A DNA stretch of 64,000 nucleotides, taken from the NCBI GenBank assembly GCA_027886175.1, contig JAJNNQ010000005.1:2795001-2859000 (forward strand), in the 5' to 3' direction. The DNA comes from Phylloscopus collybita (taxonomy: Eukaryota > Chordata > Aves > Passeriformes > Phylloscopidae). Made by a program: the position numbers and the translations under genes. Within the stretch, counting starts at the first letter, position 1; every line of letters starts with the position of its first letter. A model generated the notes under the pieces. The model saw only the letters and a list, made by a program, of their open reading frames with translations. It did not search any database and was not told the DNA's origin. Shown piece by piece: positions 22,530 through 34,696 of the stretch.

Positions 22530-23050
22530 TGATGCCTTCAGTTTGAGCTTTCATGTATTTCAGGTTCTGTGCTGCCCAGGGGTGCAGCTCTCAGCCTCAC
22601 ACTCAGGGTCACTCAGCTCTGCACAGAGCAGGGACACAAAACAAATCCTGTTCCTGCTGCACCCCAAGGACAACTTTCAGCCCAACAGCACAAACAAGGG
22701 TGGCTGGAGGGAGGGACAAGAAGGATGGGACCTCACAGCCTGCAGCTGGAATTGGACAATGAAACCCCAATGTGCAAATGGACCCAAACTGATCAAAGTG
22801 TCAGACCTGGTGACCCTTTGTCCATTTTGGGACCATTTTGGGTCCATTTTGGGTCCATTTTGGGTCCATTTTGTGTCCATTTTGGGACCATTTTGGGTCC
22901 ATTTTGGGACCGTTTTGGGTCCCCCTTGGGTGCAGCCCTGGCCAGGCCCTGTCCTGCCCAAGGTGTACCCTAAAGGCCTTTCAATAAATCTCTGCTTTAT
23001 TCTCTGGCTCTGTCCAGTCTCTGTTCCAGCTCAGCCTTCCCAAGGCATCA
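22530..23050 (+). mobile_element. Solo LTR, TGATGCC family, copy 1
   Basis: The 521-bp element starts TGATGCCTTCAG and ends CCCAAGGCATCA, with a perfect 7-bp terminal inverted repeat TGATGCC/GGCATCA. It is flanked by CCAG on both sides, a 4-bp target duplication as in ERV1 (gammaretrovirus-like) integrations. AATAAA is at about 22983, soon followed by the U5-like CTCTGGCTCTGTCCAG. It is nearly identical to the copy at 47353 except for an internal 11-bp repeat expansion. The open frames over it are chance. Confidence 0.9.
22822..22921. repeat. 11-bp minisatellite inside the LTR
   Basis: About nine units of CCATTTTGGGT or CCATTTTGGGA sit in tandem within the U3-like part of the LTR. The copy at 47.6 kb has only three to four units, and the copy at 5.4 kb about one. 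Confidence 0.9.
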
Positions 23051-23792
23051 CCAGCAGGATAAACTCCTGCTCCTGTGTCTGTTACCCCTGACGGAGAAGC
23101 AGAGGCAATATCCTGGCTGTGACAGTGGTTATGGGATGCCAACACTTCACACACATCTCCCCTGATGTGCTCCACTCAATGCTCCCTCCTCTGTGCCCTG
23201 TTTTGGGCAGTGCTGGTGCTCAGCAGGCAGCCAGGTGAGGCACATCCTCCCTGCAGAGACCTGGGCCAAGCCCTTCACCTTTTTAAGGTGACATTTAGGC
23301 AGGGCTGCCGAGCTTTCGGTGTTCAGGACGCCTGTCACACCTTTGGCTGTCCCACCAGGCCTCAGGTGAAACTGCAGCAGAGATCCTGATTAAACCCCTG
23401 ACCCTCCCTCTCACCTCCAGCACCCAAAACTCCCCGAGCCCCTTCCCTAAGGAGCAATATCCCCCAGACAGCCCATCCATCCTGGCTCCAGGCACAGCCA
23501 CGCACCCAAACTTCAGGCAGCACCAATCCCTGCCTCCAAGGACGATTAAACTCCAAACCCAAACTCCTCAACCTGTGCCAGTTCCCAACAAATGAACAAT
23601 TTTGCTGCCTAAGTAATTTGGAGAAATGGCTGAGGGAGCTGTGCAGGCACTTGGCAGCCACGGGCAGGTTTTGGTCTGGCTGCTGCCAAAGCTCAGCTCT
23701 GTCCTTGGAGGAGGAGAGTGCCAGGGACCCACTTGCAAAATCCTGACCTTGGGAAAAACATCAGCTGGGTCAGGCCCAGAGCCCTGCTTTTC
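23051..23792. other. Intergenic/intronic, nothing recognised
   Basis: No repeat family or gene is recognised. Frames here lack protein motifs. Confidence 0.5.
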
Positions 23793-24480
23793 ACAGAATT
23801 ACAGGATGGGTTGTGTTGGAAGGGGCCTTAAAAATCATCTTCTTCTACCTCCTGCCATGGGCAGGGAGAGCTCCCACTGTCCCAGGCTGCTCCAAGCCCC
23901 AGTGCCCAGCCTGGCCTTGGGCACTGCCAGGGATCCAGGGGCAGCCACAGCTTGGACACTTGGACACTTCCAGGGAAGAATCTCAGACGGGTTTGGGTTG
24001 GGAGGGACCCTAAATCCCACCCATTCCCACCCCTGCCATGGGCAGGGACACCTCCCAGTGTCCCAGGGGCTCCCAGCCCCAATGTCCAGCCTGGCCTTGG
24101 GCACTGCCAGGGATCCAGGGGCAGCCACAGCTGCTCTGGGCACCCTGTGCCAGGGCCTGCCCACCCTCCCAGGGAAGGAAGGATTCCTTCCCAATCTCCC
24201 ATCCATCCCTGCCCTCTGGCAGTGGGAAGCCATTCCCTGTGTCCTGGCACTCCATGTCCTTGTCCAAAGTCCCTCTCCAGCCTTCCTGTAATCCTCCCTT
24301 CAGGTACTGGAAAAAATTTATATGGTCTCCCCCAAGCCTCCTCTTCTCCTTTTTTCCCAGGAATTTGACATCCTCCTTTGTGGACTCACTGCAGCACCAC
24401 TTGCACCAGGGATGGGGGCACCAGATTGCCCCAAAAAAAGCTTTCTTCTGCACAACAAATAAACAGGGATTCTTACAAGA
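23793..24480 (-). mobile_element. Chimeric CR1 with duplicated 3' module
   Basis: On the minus strand there are two successive CR1 3' modules. One runs from about 24480 to 23985 and the second, partial, from about 23960 to 23793. The join reads TTCTTCCCTGGAAGTGTCC followed by AAGTGTCCAAGCTGTGG, so the first module stops just before the terminal repeat and the second starts inside GCTGTGGCTGCCCC. The same join occurs at 34.9 kb in the opposite orientation. Confidence 0.88.
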
Positions 24481-24496
24481 AATGTTATATTTGCAA

Positions 24497-24580
24497 CCCC
24501 TCCTCTCCCCTCTTCTTTCCCCCTCCTCTCCCTTCTTCTTTCTCCCTCCTCCTTCTTTTCCTGTCTTTCTATTTGCTTTT
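24497..24580. repeat. Polypyrimidine tract
   Basis: Almost pure C/T on the plus strand for about 80 bases, made of imperfect CCTCTCCC and TTCTTTC units. Confidence 0.8.
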
Positions 24581-25277
24581 CTCTGCCTCAGGCTTTAGTC
24601 GAGTAATTTGAATTCACTGCAAATACTTATCTGTAGTTCCTTACCTGCAATTCATTATTTACTGTGCTGTTCAGTTAATAGTAAATACTGATTGCTCTAA
24701 GGACAGCTCATTTGTTTGTTTAATGAGCTGCCTTTAACTTACACTGAGCAAATCTTTCAAACTATCAGCATTTCCAAGGAGCAATGGGGTTCCAGATTCT
24801 TTTATTACATCCCCTTGCTTCCAGAAGGATGCCGTAAAAAAACATTGGACAACCAAACAAGAAAAAGAAAAAAAAAAAGATTAAATTTCCATTTATCTCA
24901 TCAACCTAGTGAACAATTTTCCCTACATGTAATTACTGCATTAAAATTGCTCATAAATAGTAGCAGGATGACAGCCAAAATTCCCAGATTACTGGTCTGC
25001 CGCTTCCAAGAGAAATTATGATGCACTCCTAAATATGGCATCAACCTCAGCTCTTTGGTTCCCTCTTCAAATATATTCCTTGTTTAAGTCCTGTGCAGCA
25101 CAAATCTTGAGGAAAGCAATGGATCCCCACAGCTTAACACTGCTGCATCCCTTGGCTAAGCTTTCCATTAGCTAGAACCAGGTTTAATTTCTCAGTGACA
25201 TGGATGTTACAGGACTGGTAAATATTTGTAATTAGAAGTTACAGCCTCCCCTGTGGCCCCGGTTATGGAACACCAGG

Positions 25278-25287
25278 AAAAAAAAAC

Positions 25288-25336
<49 letters not shown>

Positions 25337-25440
25337 AACAAACAAACAAAAACCCCCAAAAGCAAAAAACAAACAAACAAACAAAAAACCCCAAAAACAA
25401 CAACAACAACAACAAAAAACTCTGGGGGAAAAAAGAAATT
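25278..25440. repeat. Poly(A) and A/C-rich simple repeat
   Basis: A run of about 46 A (25289-25334) continues into CAAACAAACAAAA, CCCCAAAAACAACAACAAC and similar units. The plus strand contains essentially only A and C for over 150 bases. Confidence 0.9.
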
Positions 25441-25819
25441 GCTTTCTGGTAGGAAAAAGAAAATAAAAGTTTGGTTGTTTAATGATTCCACGTGGGATTG
25501 TTAATGTAGGGAAAGATGAGTTCAGTGCTACAGAGCACAGAGGCTCCACTGCAAAGCCTTCCAGCAAGTGGAGCATGGAAAATTCACCAGGTAAGGAAAT
25601 GTGCTCCAAAGTGTTCCCAGAGCAGCTCCCAGAAGAGGGATGGCAGCCCTGGGACCCAGGCAGGGCCCTGGGGAGCTCCCAGAATGAATCCATCACCTCT
25701 GAGCTTTTCCACACCTCAAGCAGCTCCCAACTTCACCAATTAGCTGGGAAAGGTGGAGATTCCTGCTGCATTTCAGCTATAAATGTACTGCTCCAGCACC
25801 AGTTCTTATGCAGCTATAG

Positions 25820-25820
<1 letters not shown>

Positions 25821-25888
<68 letters not shown>

Positions 25889-25889
25889 T
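25821..25889. repeat. (TTTC)n microsatellite
   Basis: About 17 uninterrupted TTTC units. Confidence 0.97.
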
Positions 25890-27082
25890 TTCCCCAGAAA
25901 CTCCCCAATGTGCAGAGTCACTCAAGAGTTTGGAAAAAAAGGAGGAATATTCATAACGACCCCATTTTAGTTCTGGTGTCAATGTTACCCATTGCTTTCC
26001 CCCTAAAAGCTTTTTGGCATCCCAGTGCCAGTACCAGGCAGAGGATAACCTTCACTTGACTCTTCCCCAATCACCTATTTTGGGATGTTGTCAGTTCTTA
26101 AAAAAAGCAGCCCATGATGCATATGCTGGAGGTGATTAAAATAATCACCCAAATCAGAAAGCTGCTCTTCCTTCCGTGGCAAAGTATTTGCAAGCACACT
26201 GCAGCACACAACAGGCACAGAGATATTCTTGTTTTAGCTGTAATTCCACTCTCAGGAGCTTTAGGGAGAGAAAGGTCCATGCATTATTTATCTTGCCAAG
26301 GACTTCATAAACGTTATCGGACAGCGCATCGAAAGTTTCGGTGTAGCTACACAACTTCAGCATTATTTCACAGGATTTATGTGTTTCAACTGTGACTGCA
26401 GCTATTGCACCTTCCCAATTTCGTAATTCCATCAGTCTTTCAGTTTCCAGAGCGAAAAACCACTCTGAAACTGCAATGAATACAACTGAAAAAGAAACAG
26501 GCACGCAAGGCTGCAGCACGATGTAGCAGCAAAACACTCAATTCAATGAGGAGTGCAAAAGAATTCATTGCCCTGGGCCAAGGTTTTAAGGAATAAAGAG
26601 GGAATTTGGGAGCCCAGCTTGGCAGGTGCTGGCTGTCTGGGAGAGCAGGGCAGGGTGACAGATGGTGCTGTCCCCCAGCTCAGTTTGATGCCTGTGCTGA
26701 TCCTGTGCAAGCTGAATTTCTGGTGTTTCTGTTGGAGATCTACCCCGAGCTGAGGGGAAGAGGTGTACAAGCACCTTGGAATCCCAGGATGTGATCCCAG
26801 GACAAGGCAGCCAGCACCAGCTATCCATTCTCACCAACACCCCCTTACCTGCTCCCAGCTGTTCCCAACACAACCCTGAGGTGCAATCCCCACAAGTCTC
26901 ATCGGATCACACCCCATGCTCTGAAATGCTTTAAATGCCAGCAATAAATGATTTCTCCTGGTCATCTCTCTGCCCACATAATGGCCCAGCACCTGGGAGA
27001 GCTGATTTAATTGGTTTTGTCCATCTGGCAGCTGAAGCCCTGGGTACAAGGACCACATTTCTTAAAGCTTTGCATGACTTTT

Positions 27083-27103
27083 ACACACACACACACACAC
27101 ACA
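27083..27103. repeat. (CA)n microsatellite
   Basis: About ten CA dinucleotides. Confidence 0.95.
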
Positions 27104-27720
27104 TGGGGATGGAGAGCTGAAGAAATGTCATTTTTTAACCTGCAAAAACGCTCAGGAGCCCAGGTTTGCCAGCCCCATCAGACCTGCTCTGCTGGAACCT
27201 CAAAATGCCTCTGAGCAGCACTTGCAATAAAGACTCCCAAGAAAAGCCAGGGTGGTGCTTTAGCCTCCTCATGGCCAAAGGAACAAATGTGAGCTGTGGA
27301 TGGGCCACTGCTGGTGATGAGTACCTCATTAAACTTTAGTGATGACAATACTGACGTGCACTTGCCACTCCTTCCAGCAGGAGCACACAAACCTGAGTGC
27401 CCTGCAGCCAAACTCCCCCCTTATGGATGTTCTGAAACACGTGGGCAAACACCAACATCTGCAGTGATCTGGAGAGCAGCAGGGAAATGGGACACAAGGT
27501 GACCCCACAGTGGCTCTGGCTCCAAATCCTCTGTCCTCCTGCAGCTGCCTGGGGAGTTTCTGGGACAGATGTGATCAAACCTCTGCTCTTTAATACCAAC
27601 AGGCTTCTCCTCCAGAAATTTAAGTACCTTTTCCTTTTTTCTTAATTGCTTCCCTGCCCATCCTCACTGCACATAAAACTGCTCCTTCTCCAGTTCATTT
27701 TTGGATTGGGATTAACTGGG

Positions 27721-27761
27721 CACCACTACACCACTACAGCACTACACCACTACAGCAGCTC
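27721..27761. repeat. CACCACTACA imperfect tandem repeat
   Basis: Four to five imperfect units of CACTACAC/CACTACAG. Confidence 0.75.
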
Positions 27762-28126
27762 CTGTGACAGAAAAGTTTAGGTCTCTAGACACAATCTTTT
27801 CTTGAGTGGGAATTAATCCATATTTTTTACATTCATCTCCTTTAAGCCTTCTTCCAGTTCTACTGTGGCACCAACCTCTCTTTCAGGGGAAAATCTGGAT
27901 TTAATGTAGTGTACTTGAGGTATATGTACCACATCCTGCAGCACAAATTGCTTGTGGAGATGATGTGCAGGCTTCTGAGAAACCCACAAGTATTTAATTA
28001 GCAAGCTTCTAAGGTATTTAGATGGAATTAAAAATACCAGGCTGAAATTTTAGACTGAATTTTATTCCTTCACTGCACTATAAAGTGCACTTTGCAGAAT
28101 TCCTGTACAAGTCACCAGCAATTCGA

Positions 28127-28320
28127 GTTCAGGATGGACATTGAGTGCAGTGTCCAGCTCTGGGTGTCTCAGTTCAGGATGAACATTGAGTGCAGTGTCC
28201 AGCTCTGGGTGTCTCAGTTCAGGATGGACATTGAGTGCAGTGTCCAGCTCTGGGTGTCTCAGTTCAGGATGGACATTGAGTGCAGTGTCCAGCTCTGGCC
28301 CCTCAGTTCAGGATGGACAT
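28127..28320 (+). repeat. 45-bp tandem array derived from CR1
   Basis: Units start at 28127, 28172, 28217, 28262 and 28306 with GTTCAGGATGGACATTGAG and continue GCAGTGTCCAGCTCTGG. The spacing is 45, 45, 45 and 44. The unit is the segment of CR1 that lies at the left end of the adjoining element. Confidence 0.93.
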
Positions 28321-28772
28321 TGAGACACTTGAGCACATCCAGAGGAGGCAGCGAGGCTGGTGAGGGACTTGGAGCACAAACCCTGTGAGGAAGGGCTGAG
28401 GGAGCTGGGGTTGTTCAGCCTGGGGAAAAGTAGACTAAGGGGTGACCTTATCACTCTCCACAACTCCCTGAAAGGTGGCTGTGTCAGGTGGGGTTGGTTT
28501 CTTTCTCCAGGCAGCACTGAGAGAACAAGAGGACACAGCCTTAAGCTGTGCCAAGGGAAATACAGGTTGGATATTTGGGAAAAGTTTTTCACAGAAAGAG
28601 TGATAAAGTATTGGAATGGCCTGCCCGGGGAGGTGGTGTAGTCACCACCCCTGGATGTGTTTTAAAAAGCCATTGATGTGGCACTGGGTGCCGTGGTCTG
28701 GTTGAGGTGTTAGAGCTGGGTTGGACTTGATGATCTTGAAGGTCTCTTCCAACCTAGAAATTCTGTGAAATC
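28306..28772 (+). mobile_element. CR1 LINE, 3' ~450 bp
   Basis: It carries the ordered CR1 landmarks GACACTTGAGCACATCCAGAG, GGGGTTGTTCAGCCTGGGG, AGGGGTGACCTTATCACTC, TATTGGAATGGCCTGCCCGG and GACTTGATGATCTTGAAGG, then CAACCTAGAAATTCTGTGAA. The terminal repeat is nearly complete. It is the longest single CR1 in the window and has a tandem array at its 5' edge. Confidence 0.93.
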
Positions 28773-31700
28773 AGGGTCTGGCTTTACATATGCACATTTA
28801 CAGATGTAAGAGCAGCCTAATCCCCTCATGTGTGTCTGGTTTATCCCCTTCACCTGAAGGTTTGGCCACACACCTTTCCTTTCATAACCAAAGAAAAAAC
28901 AGGAACTCTTCCAGCACTGCAGCAGAGGAATGTCACAACCTACAAACACACAGTGACCATCATCCCCCTTGCTGGCCACAAACCAGCCCAGAGCTGAGCT
29001 TTGCAGACACACCTGAGAGCAGCACAGCCCGTTCAGAATTCAGCTGCTGTCTGAGCATTTTGCCATTCTGCATTTCCTCGAGATGCTACATCTCCTGAAC
29101 GAGTGCAGCGCATTTCTGGCCCAAACTGGTTTTGTATTAATTGAAATTTTCAACAGCCCTTAGCATTTCAGCTGACAGGTCAAGCATGAAGCAGAAAGCA
29201 GCAGGTGGGGTGGGTGGTGGGGACGAGGCTGTGGCAGCCAGGCACAAAGGGAAGGAGAGGAAAAGAAAGGAAAGCAGGTTGCAGTTTGTGCTCGGATGAG
29301 ACTGCCCGTGACAGCCTCTGCCAACAGAGGGGATGCAAAACCTCCGAAATTTCAACACAGATTTGCAGAGGTGCCTGCTTCTTTTGTACGCTCCTCCTGC
29401 CTCTTTCAAAGCACATAAGGATGTGAAAATCACGAGTAGTAAAGCAACATCTCCTTGCAGCAGCCCTGCCTCACCTTGAAAGGCTCTCCTGGAACCCAGC
29501 ACATGCCACAGCCACTCTGAGCCACTCCAGCTCCTGCTTGGAGCCCATCCTTGGCACACACAGAGCCAGGAGAGCTCTCCTGGCTGGGAAATGTGGGCAG
29601 GGATGTGCCAGGCACAGCTCTGGGGCTGATGAGATCGTTCAGTCAGCAGAAAGCTCTGGGAGAAGAGCACAAAACACACTTCAAAGGCACAGCCAAGGGA
29701 TTCTGCCACGGGAGGAACTCTCTCAGGTAGTAAAGGAGAGGGAAAATTTACACACCCAGCCCCTGACGGGCTCTGTTCCAGGCAGAGGAACCATCCCAGT
29801 GCCTGGAAAATCACCTGGCAATGGCAGAAGGCACAGCAGGGCTCTGAGGGCTCCACTTGGTGATTCTCACAGCGTGGGTTTGTGTTTGCTGGAGAGCTCC
29901 CTGAGCTGGTAACGAGGTGACAACACGAGCAGGGGGGAAAGGGGATGTAATTGTCAATGAATCACCTCTGTAAACAGCAGGAAACAGCTGGTATTCCCAC
30001 TCGATCCATTCAGGATCATCTTCCCCTGCTGCATCCCAGGCAGGTGAGCTCACTCAGGGTGTGCAATACTGCCAGATATCAAACGCCCTAAATCTGAGCT
30101 CTCTGCTCCATCTGTGCCAAAAAATGCACACCCACAGAGCCCCTCTGCCTCAGGGACTCGGGAGATGCTCAGTGCATCCCCAGGAGAGAAAAATCCCGGT
30201 GGGCTTCACACACAAAATCTTAAACCCCACGAGGAAAACTGACCCCAAAACTGCAGGAAACCTCCTCTCCCAGGTTCACCCTGCCTCTCAGCACAAAGGC
30301 AGTGAAAGTCACCGGGACGCTGCGTGTTCCTAATTTAAATTGCAGCCAGTGACTCGTGACCAGGGGAGAGTTTCACAGCAAGCAGGCTCTGAACTCCCTG
30401 CCTGCCTCTGATCCCCCTCCTTCCCTGGAACAACAGAGATTAGCTCTCTCAGCCTCCTGGAGGATCTCCCAACACTTGCTTTTCCTGACAAGTCAAGGCC
30501 ATTAAGCTTCCAACATTTTCTACGTTGCCAGAGATACAAGGGATTGCTTAGGGAAAAAAAATAAATAAAAATTTAAAATCCAGTGAAATATAGTGATTTC
30601 ACACAGGCACTGCATTGGAAGCAAGGTTCAAGGGTACAAGTGAAACACCATCCACATCACTCTGAAATGCTGATGTGCCTGTCTGGACAGAGAGCAGCAT
30701 CTCTCAGTTTGGGAATCTTGCTCTGATTCTACAGCAGGATCCAGTGGGACTTACAGTCTGCCAAGGCAGTATCCCACAGGAGCTGATCCATGGCAACAAT
30801 TGTAGGGTTTAGCCCAGTTTGTGCATCAGGGATCTGAGTACCTGAGCAAACAGGACGGCATTAGAGATACATGGATAATCCTTATTCTGCATTTCCTACT
30901 TTCCCTGTTTTCACCTGGAAGCTGCAACAATTTCCTTTTCCCACGAAGAGCTTCACAGCTCAATGAAACCCCCAATAAGCCTAAATAAACACACACATTC
31001 AGCAGCCCAGCCCACCCAGGGGAGACACTCTTGTTTCACCTGCATTTTTTAGGGGCTCATTTTTACAGACTCGTGAGGAAGATGGGACAAATTTTTGTCA
31101 GGATCTCCAGGGAGGAAAAAAGCTCAGAATCATACCAGGAGTGCCTGAAACACCCTCCCAAGCAGCATAATGCTGCAATTTATCTGGTCATCATTTTGTT
31201 CCTAGAGCTCCTGTTAATGGAAATGTTTTTTTGGCGAAGCTTTCAGGGAAATCAAGCTGTTAGTAAGGTGAGGATTATTTCTGAGCACAGCAGCAATTTT
31301 CTGCACTTGCTCCAGTAGTTTTACCATTGTAAGGGAAAAGCATCACTCAAAACACTCCAAACCCCAATGATTTTCTAGCTGCAACAGTTACTTTTCTCTA
31401 TTAATACCATTTTTTTTTTCCAAGGCACTAAATCAAAACATCCATCAGCCCCACTGAAGACAGCTGGCTGACAACACATTGAATATATCTGCTGTAGCTG
31501 TGAAAGAAAGGGAAGAGACTGTAATTCTGCTTCTCTCTCCTCGGGATCCACATCCATCCTGCCTTTCAGCACTGTCAGGATGCAGGGAAGCAGCTGGCAG
31601 TGACTGCAGTACCTCCAGGTGATCACAGGAGATGTTTCATCAAGCACATCACAAGCCCAGGGTGTGTTTTAAGGCACAGTTGATCTTTAGAGGTACAATT

Positions 31701-34696
31701 TGTCTCCAGCTAGGTGGCTGAGCACACAAGGCAGCAAAGCACGCTGTTCACACAGCCTAAAAACCTTTGGACAAGATGATTGCTTGGAAAAATATATATA
31801 TAATATATAAATACCTGTTTACCCAATACCCAGGGAAAAATGTTTTGAAGGAAATTGGGGAAAAACCAAATCTATTCCCTCAGCTCCTGAGGGGTTGGTC
31901 AAGTATCCCCCAAGGCCACACAGGAAACAACCCAGAGGAAGTGTCCACCAACTAGAGGATGGTTTAGGTGCCTGCTTTACCTTTACTTCTGGTTTTTGCT
32001 TTCCATGGCAACAGCAAAATCCACTCACCTGAACCCCACCACTGAAGATGAAATCTTTGTTTCAAAAGCTGGAGTTGCTGCAAAATCCATTCACCTGAAC
32101 CCCACCACTGAAGATGAAATCTTTGTTCCCAGAGCTGGAGCTGGTTCCCCATGCTGTGACTTTCTGAGCACTCAGCACAAACCCACCATTATCGTCCCCC
32201 CAGTTTTGGAAAAAAAAAAACCAAACTCTACTCCAGCTTGCTGGAAATTAAAGTCAATAAAATCAAATTAGAAGTACAGCAAGCAAATATCAGGAGTGGA
32301 GAGTTCTGCCTGAGCAATTAAAATCTGCTAAAGTTATATAAAACTGCAAGGGGAAGCTTCAGGCTGAATGTCAAACAGGCAGAACCAGGATTTCACTGCC
32401 CATCCTGTCCACAGCACCAAGCTTTTCTGAACAAGGGTGGCTTTTGCTCCCCAACCCACTGGGCAGAAATGTTGCTCTGATTAATGATTTGCACAGTGGG
32501 AGAAGTGCTTTCCATGCCACATGCATGAAAACTGCATTACAGACTTCATCCAGAGCTTCTACAGCACCACAGGCATTGCTCTGCCTTCTTCTTAAAAAAA
32601 AAAAAAAAAAAAAAAAAAACAAACAAGTAAATTAAAAAGGAATTGCCAATACTGTTGGCTGAATTGTTTATCTCTCATTTGTGTCACAACATGGATAAAC
32701 TTAATGCCCCTCTAATCATTATCTCACAAAAACTAATTATGTTCCTTATAAAAACTAACCAGAAAGTGGATAAAAATCCCCTAAAAATATCACAGAGAGG
32801 AGTCAGTCATGCACAAGGCCTTCCATACCCTTGTCTCTCAAATACCTCTGAGTTCTGCTCCTTCCCTGCAGCCCTGAGCCTGAAAATGTCCCCAGAGCAT
32901 GGAAGAGGCTCCCATGGATTTACTCCTCATGGATCTGAGCCTTTCAAAGAGCTCTCCTGCCACAGAGCTTGCATGGACACCTCACATTCCTTTATCCTGC
33001 CCAGCTGGCTGCTCAAACAACATTTATTGTGGGACTGAACTGCAGCTGGGATGCTCTGAGGTACTCCCTAAAAAAAGGGGACTATGTTATTATAAATAAC
33101 ATTTCACATGAAATAAATGGCATGGACCCTTTAGAAGTCCAGGTGACAAGGTGGTGGAAGATCCAGAAGGTGCAAAAGGAACTCATCAGGAGAGTGCAGA
33201 ATTGATATTAAATGCAGAACATTCCCTGGGGCTGGGGCAGCTCCCTGGCACCAGGGCACAAGGCCAGCCCTGCTGCAGCAGGGACACACAGCTGCCTCTC
33301 CTTCAGGCAGGGAACAAAAGGTTCCCTGAAGCTAGAAAAGAGCTAATCCTGTCCCTGCCAATTCTCTGAGAAAAGCCTTTCTGGTGGGACCTTGTGCACC
33401 TCAAGTGCAGGCAGCAGGTGATGCACTGGCTTTCTTGACACCCTCCTCTCTGTAAAACTCCCCGAGCTCCAAGCATCCTGTTTCTCCAGACAGGCAGAGA
33501 AGGAGCTCGGTGTCTACTGAAGACACCAAGATGCAAAACTGAAACCCATTTCTGCAATTACAGCACAAGCCCTTGGAGCTTTCCCCTCCACTCTCCTTCT
33601 CCTTTATTTAGCTGAAGTTATTTAGAGGACAGATCTCTGTTTAAGCAGCTGCTGCCACAACTAGTTGGCCCGAGCAGCTTTTTTTAATTAAATATTTGCT
33701 GCTGTGAGAGTTTTCTCTCCCCTCCCTGCTCTCCTTGTGGACAACATTTGTTCTTGCAAAGATGAGAGGGATCAGCCTCCGCCTTCGCCTGAGAGGCCTC
33801 CTGCTCTCCAAGCCCCTGCCAGGGTGTGAAATCCCCACAAAAATTAATTTTTATGATAGGCATCGTGACATTTTCCTATCAAGGACAACCATCAACAGTA
33901 AGGAAAAGAAATAAAGCTTGCTGGGATTTAATAATGATTGTTAAATTATGCCATTTACATAATTAGGCCTTAGTACTAACTATGGCATACCTCTTTTATG
34001 GCATGGTAAATTGGCAGAGCACCTCATAAAGAGATTTTTTGGGTTGTTTTTTTTCCCCTTCTCTCCCACCAATTACAGAGGAGTAGATCAGGTGAATGAT
34101 ATCACCACCCATGCTAAGCAGGTTTACACAGAGGCAGGAAAAGGAGGTGAGCTTCATGACGTGAATGAGAGAATTCTTGAGGAGCACAGATTTCAAACAG
34201 GTTCCTTACAGGTTTGTTGCTCTCAGAATTTCTTCCCAGCCAGCAGCCAGATCCAGCAAGGCCTCTGGGATGTTTTATGGTGTTTCCCAACCAGGATCAG
34301 GGAAGCCTTGGGTTTGCTCTGCCATTGGTGTGCACAGAATTGTTCCCACTGTTCCTCCCAGCAGGCAACAGCATTAAGGGCTGGACCCAGTGCCAGCAAA
34401 GGCTTGGCTTGCTTGGGGAAAAGCTCCATCTGATGTTTCATAGAGCAGAAGTGTCTTGACTCGTTGTTTACCTGGTCCAGGTGTGACTGAGATCCTCACC
34501 TATCTCCATACTGGAAACAGCAGGGCCAAGTCAGGGTGACAAAAACCCAAACACAACTCCTCATCAGAGCCAGTCTGACACTGGGGGTCGGGAAGGGAGA
34601 CAAAGAATGGAATGGGGTTTGAGCAAAGCTGTTTCAACAGCTGGTACAGACACTCAGGGTCCCCCTCCACGCAGAAATGAGGAAGCAGCAAAGGAT
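28773..34696. other. 5' intron / flank, mostly unique sequence
   Basis: About 5.9 kb without recognised transposons apart from a 66-bp tandem duplication (32015-32146) and an A-rich tract at 32594-32620. The 239-codon minus frame at 29137-29856 has no domain or motif and no gene-like start context. Confidence 0.5.
32015..32146. repeat. 66-bp tandem duplication (two copies)
   Basis: Two adjacent units contain CAAAATCCACTCACCTGAAC (or ATTC) and CCACCACTGAAGATGAAATC. They differ mainly near the unit ends. The unit length is a multiple of three, so a chance frame runs through both. Confidence 0.93.

Larger units (their letters stand above)
24481..28126. other. 5' intron / flank, mostly unique sequence
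   Basis: Contents are simple repeats (25278-25440, 25821-25889, 27083-27103, 27721-27761) and otherwise unrecognised sequence. AT-rich repeat-free DNA at 24600-25200 and a CpG-retaining patch near 26305-26345 may be conserved noncoding DNA. Confidence 0.5.

Noticed and set aside
22543..23091. 182-codon frame with repeated WVHFG-like units
   Set aside because: It is a translation of the 11-bp minisatellite inside a solo LTR. The repetitive peptide is an artefact of the DNA repeat.
28127..28320. Regularly spaced repeats that might suggest a CRISPR-like array
   Set aside because: The units are contiguous with no unique spacers, derive from a CR1 element and lie in a vertebrate genome.
29137..29856. 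239-codon open frame on the minus strand
   Set aside because: No domain, no recognisable homolog, no splice or promoter context. The composition follows the local GC-rich DNA and the opposite strand is open as well.
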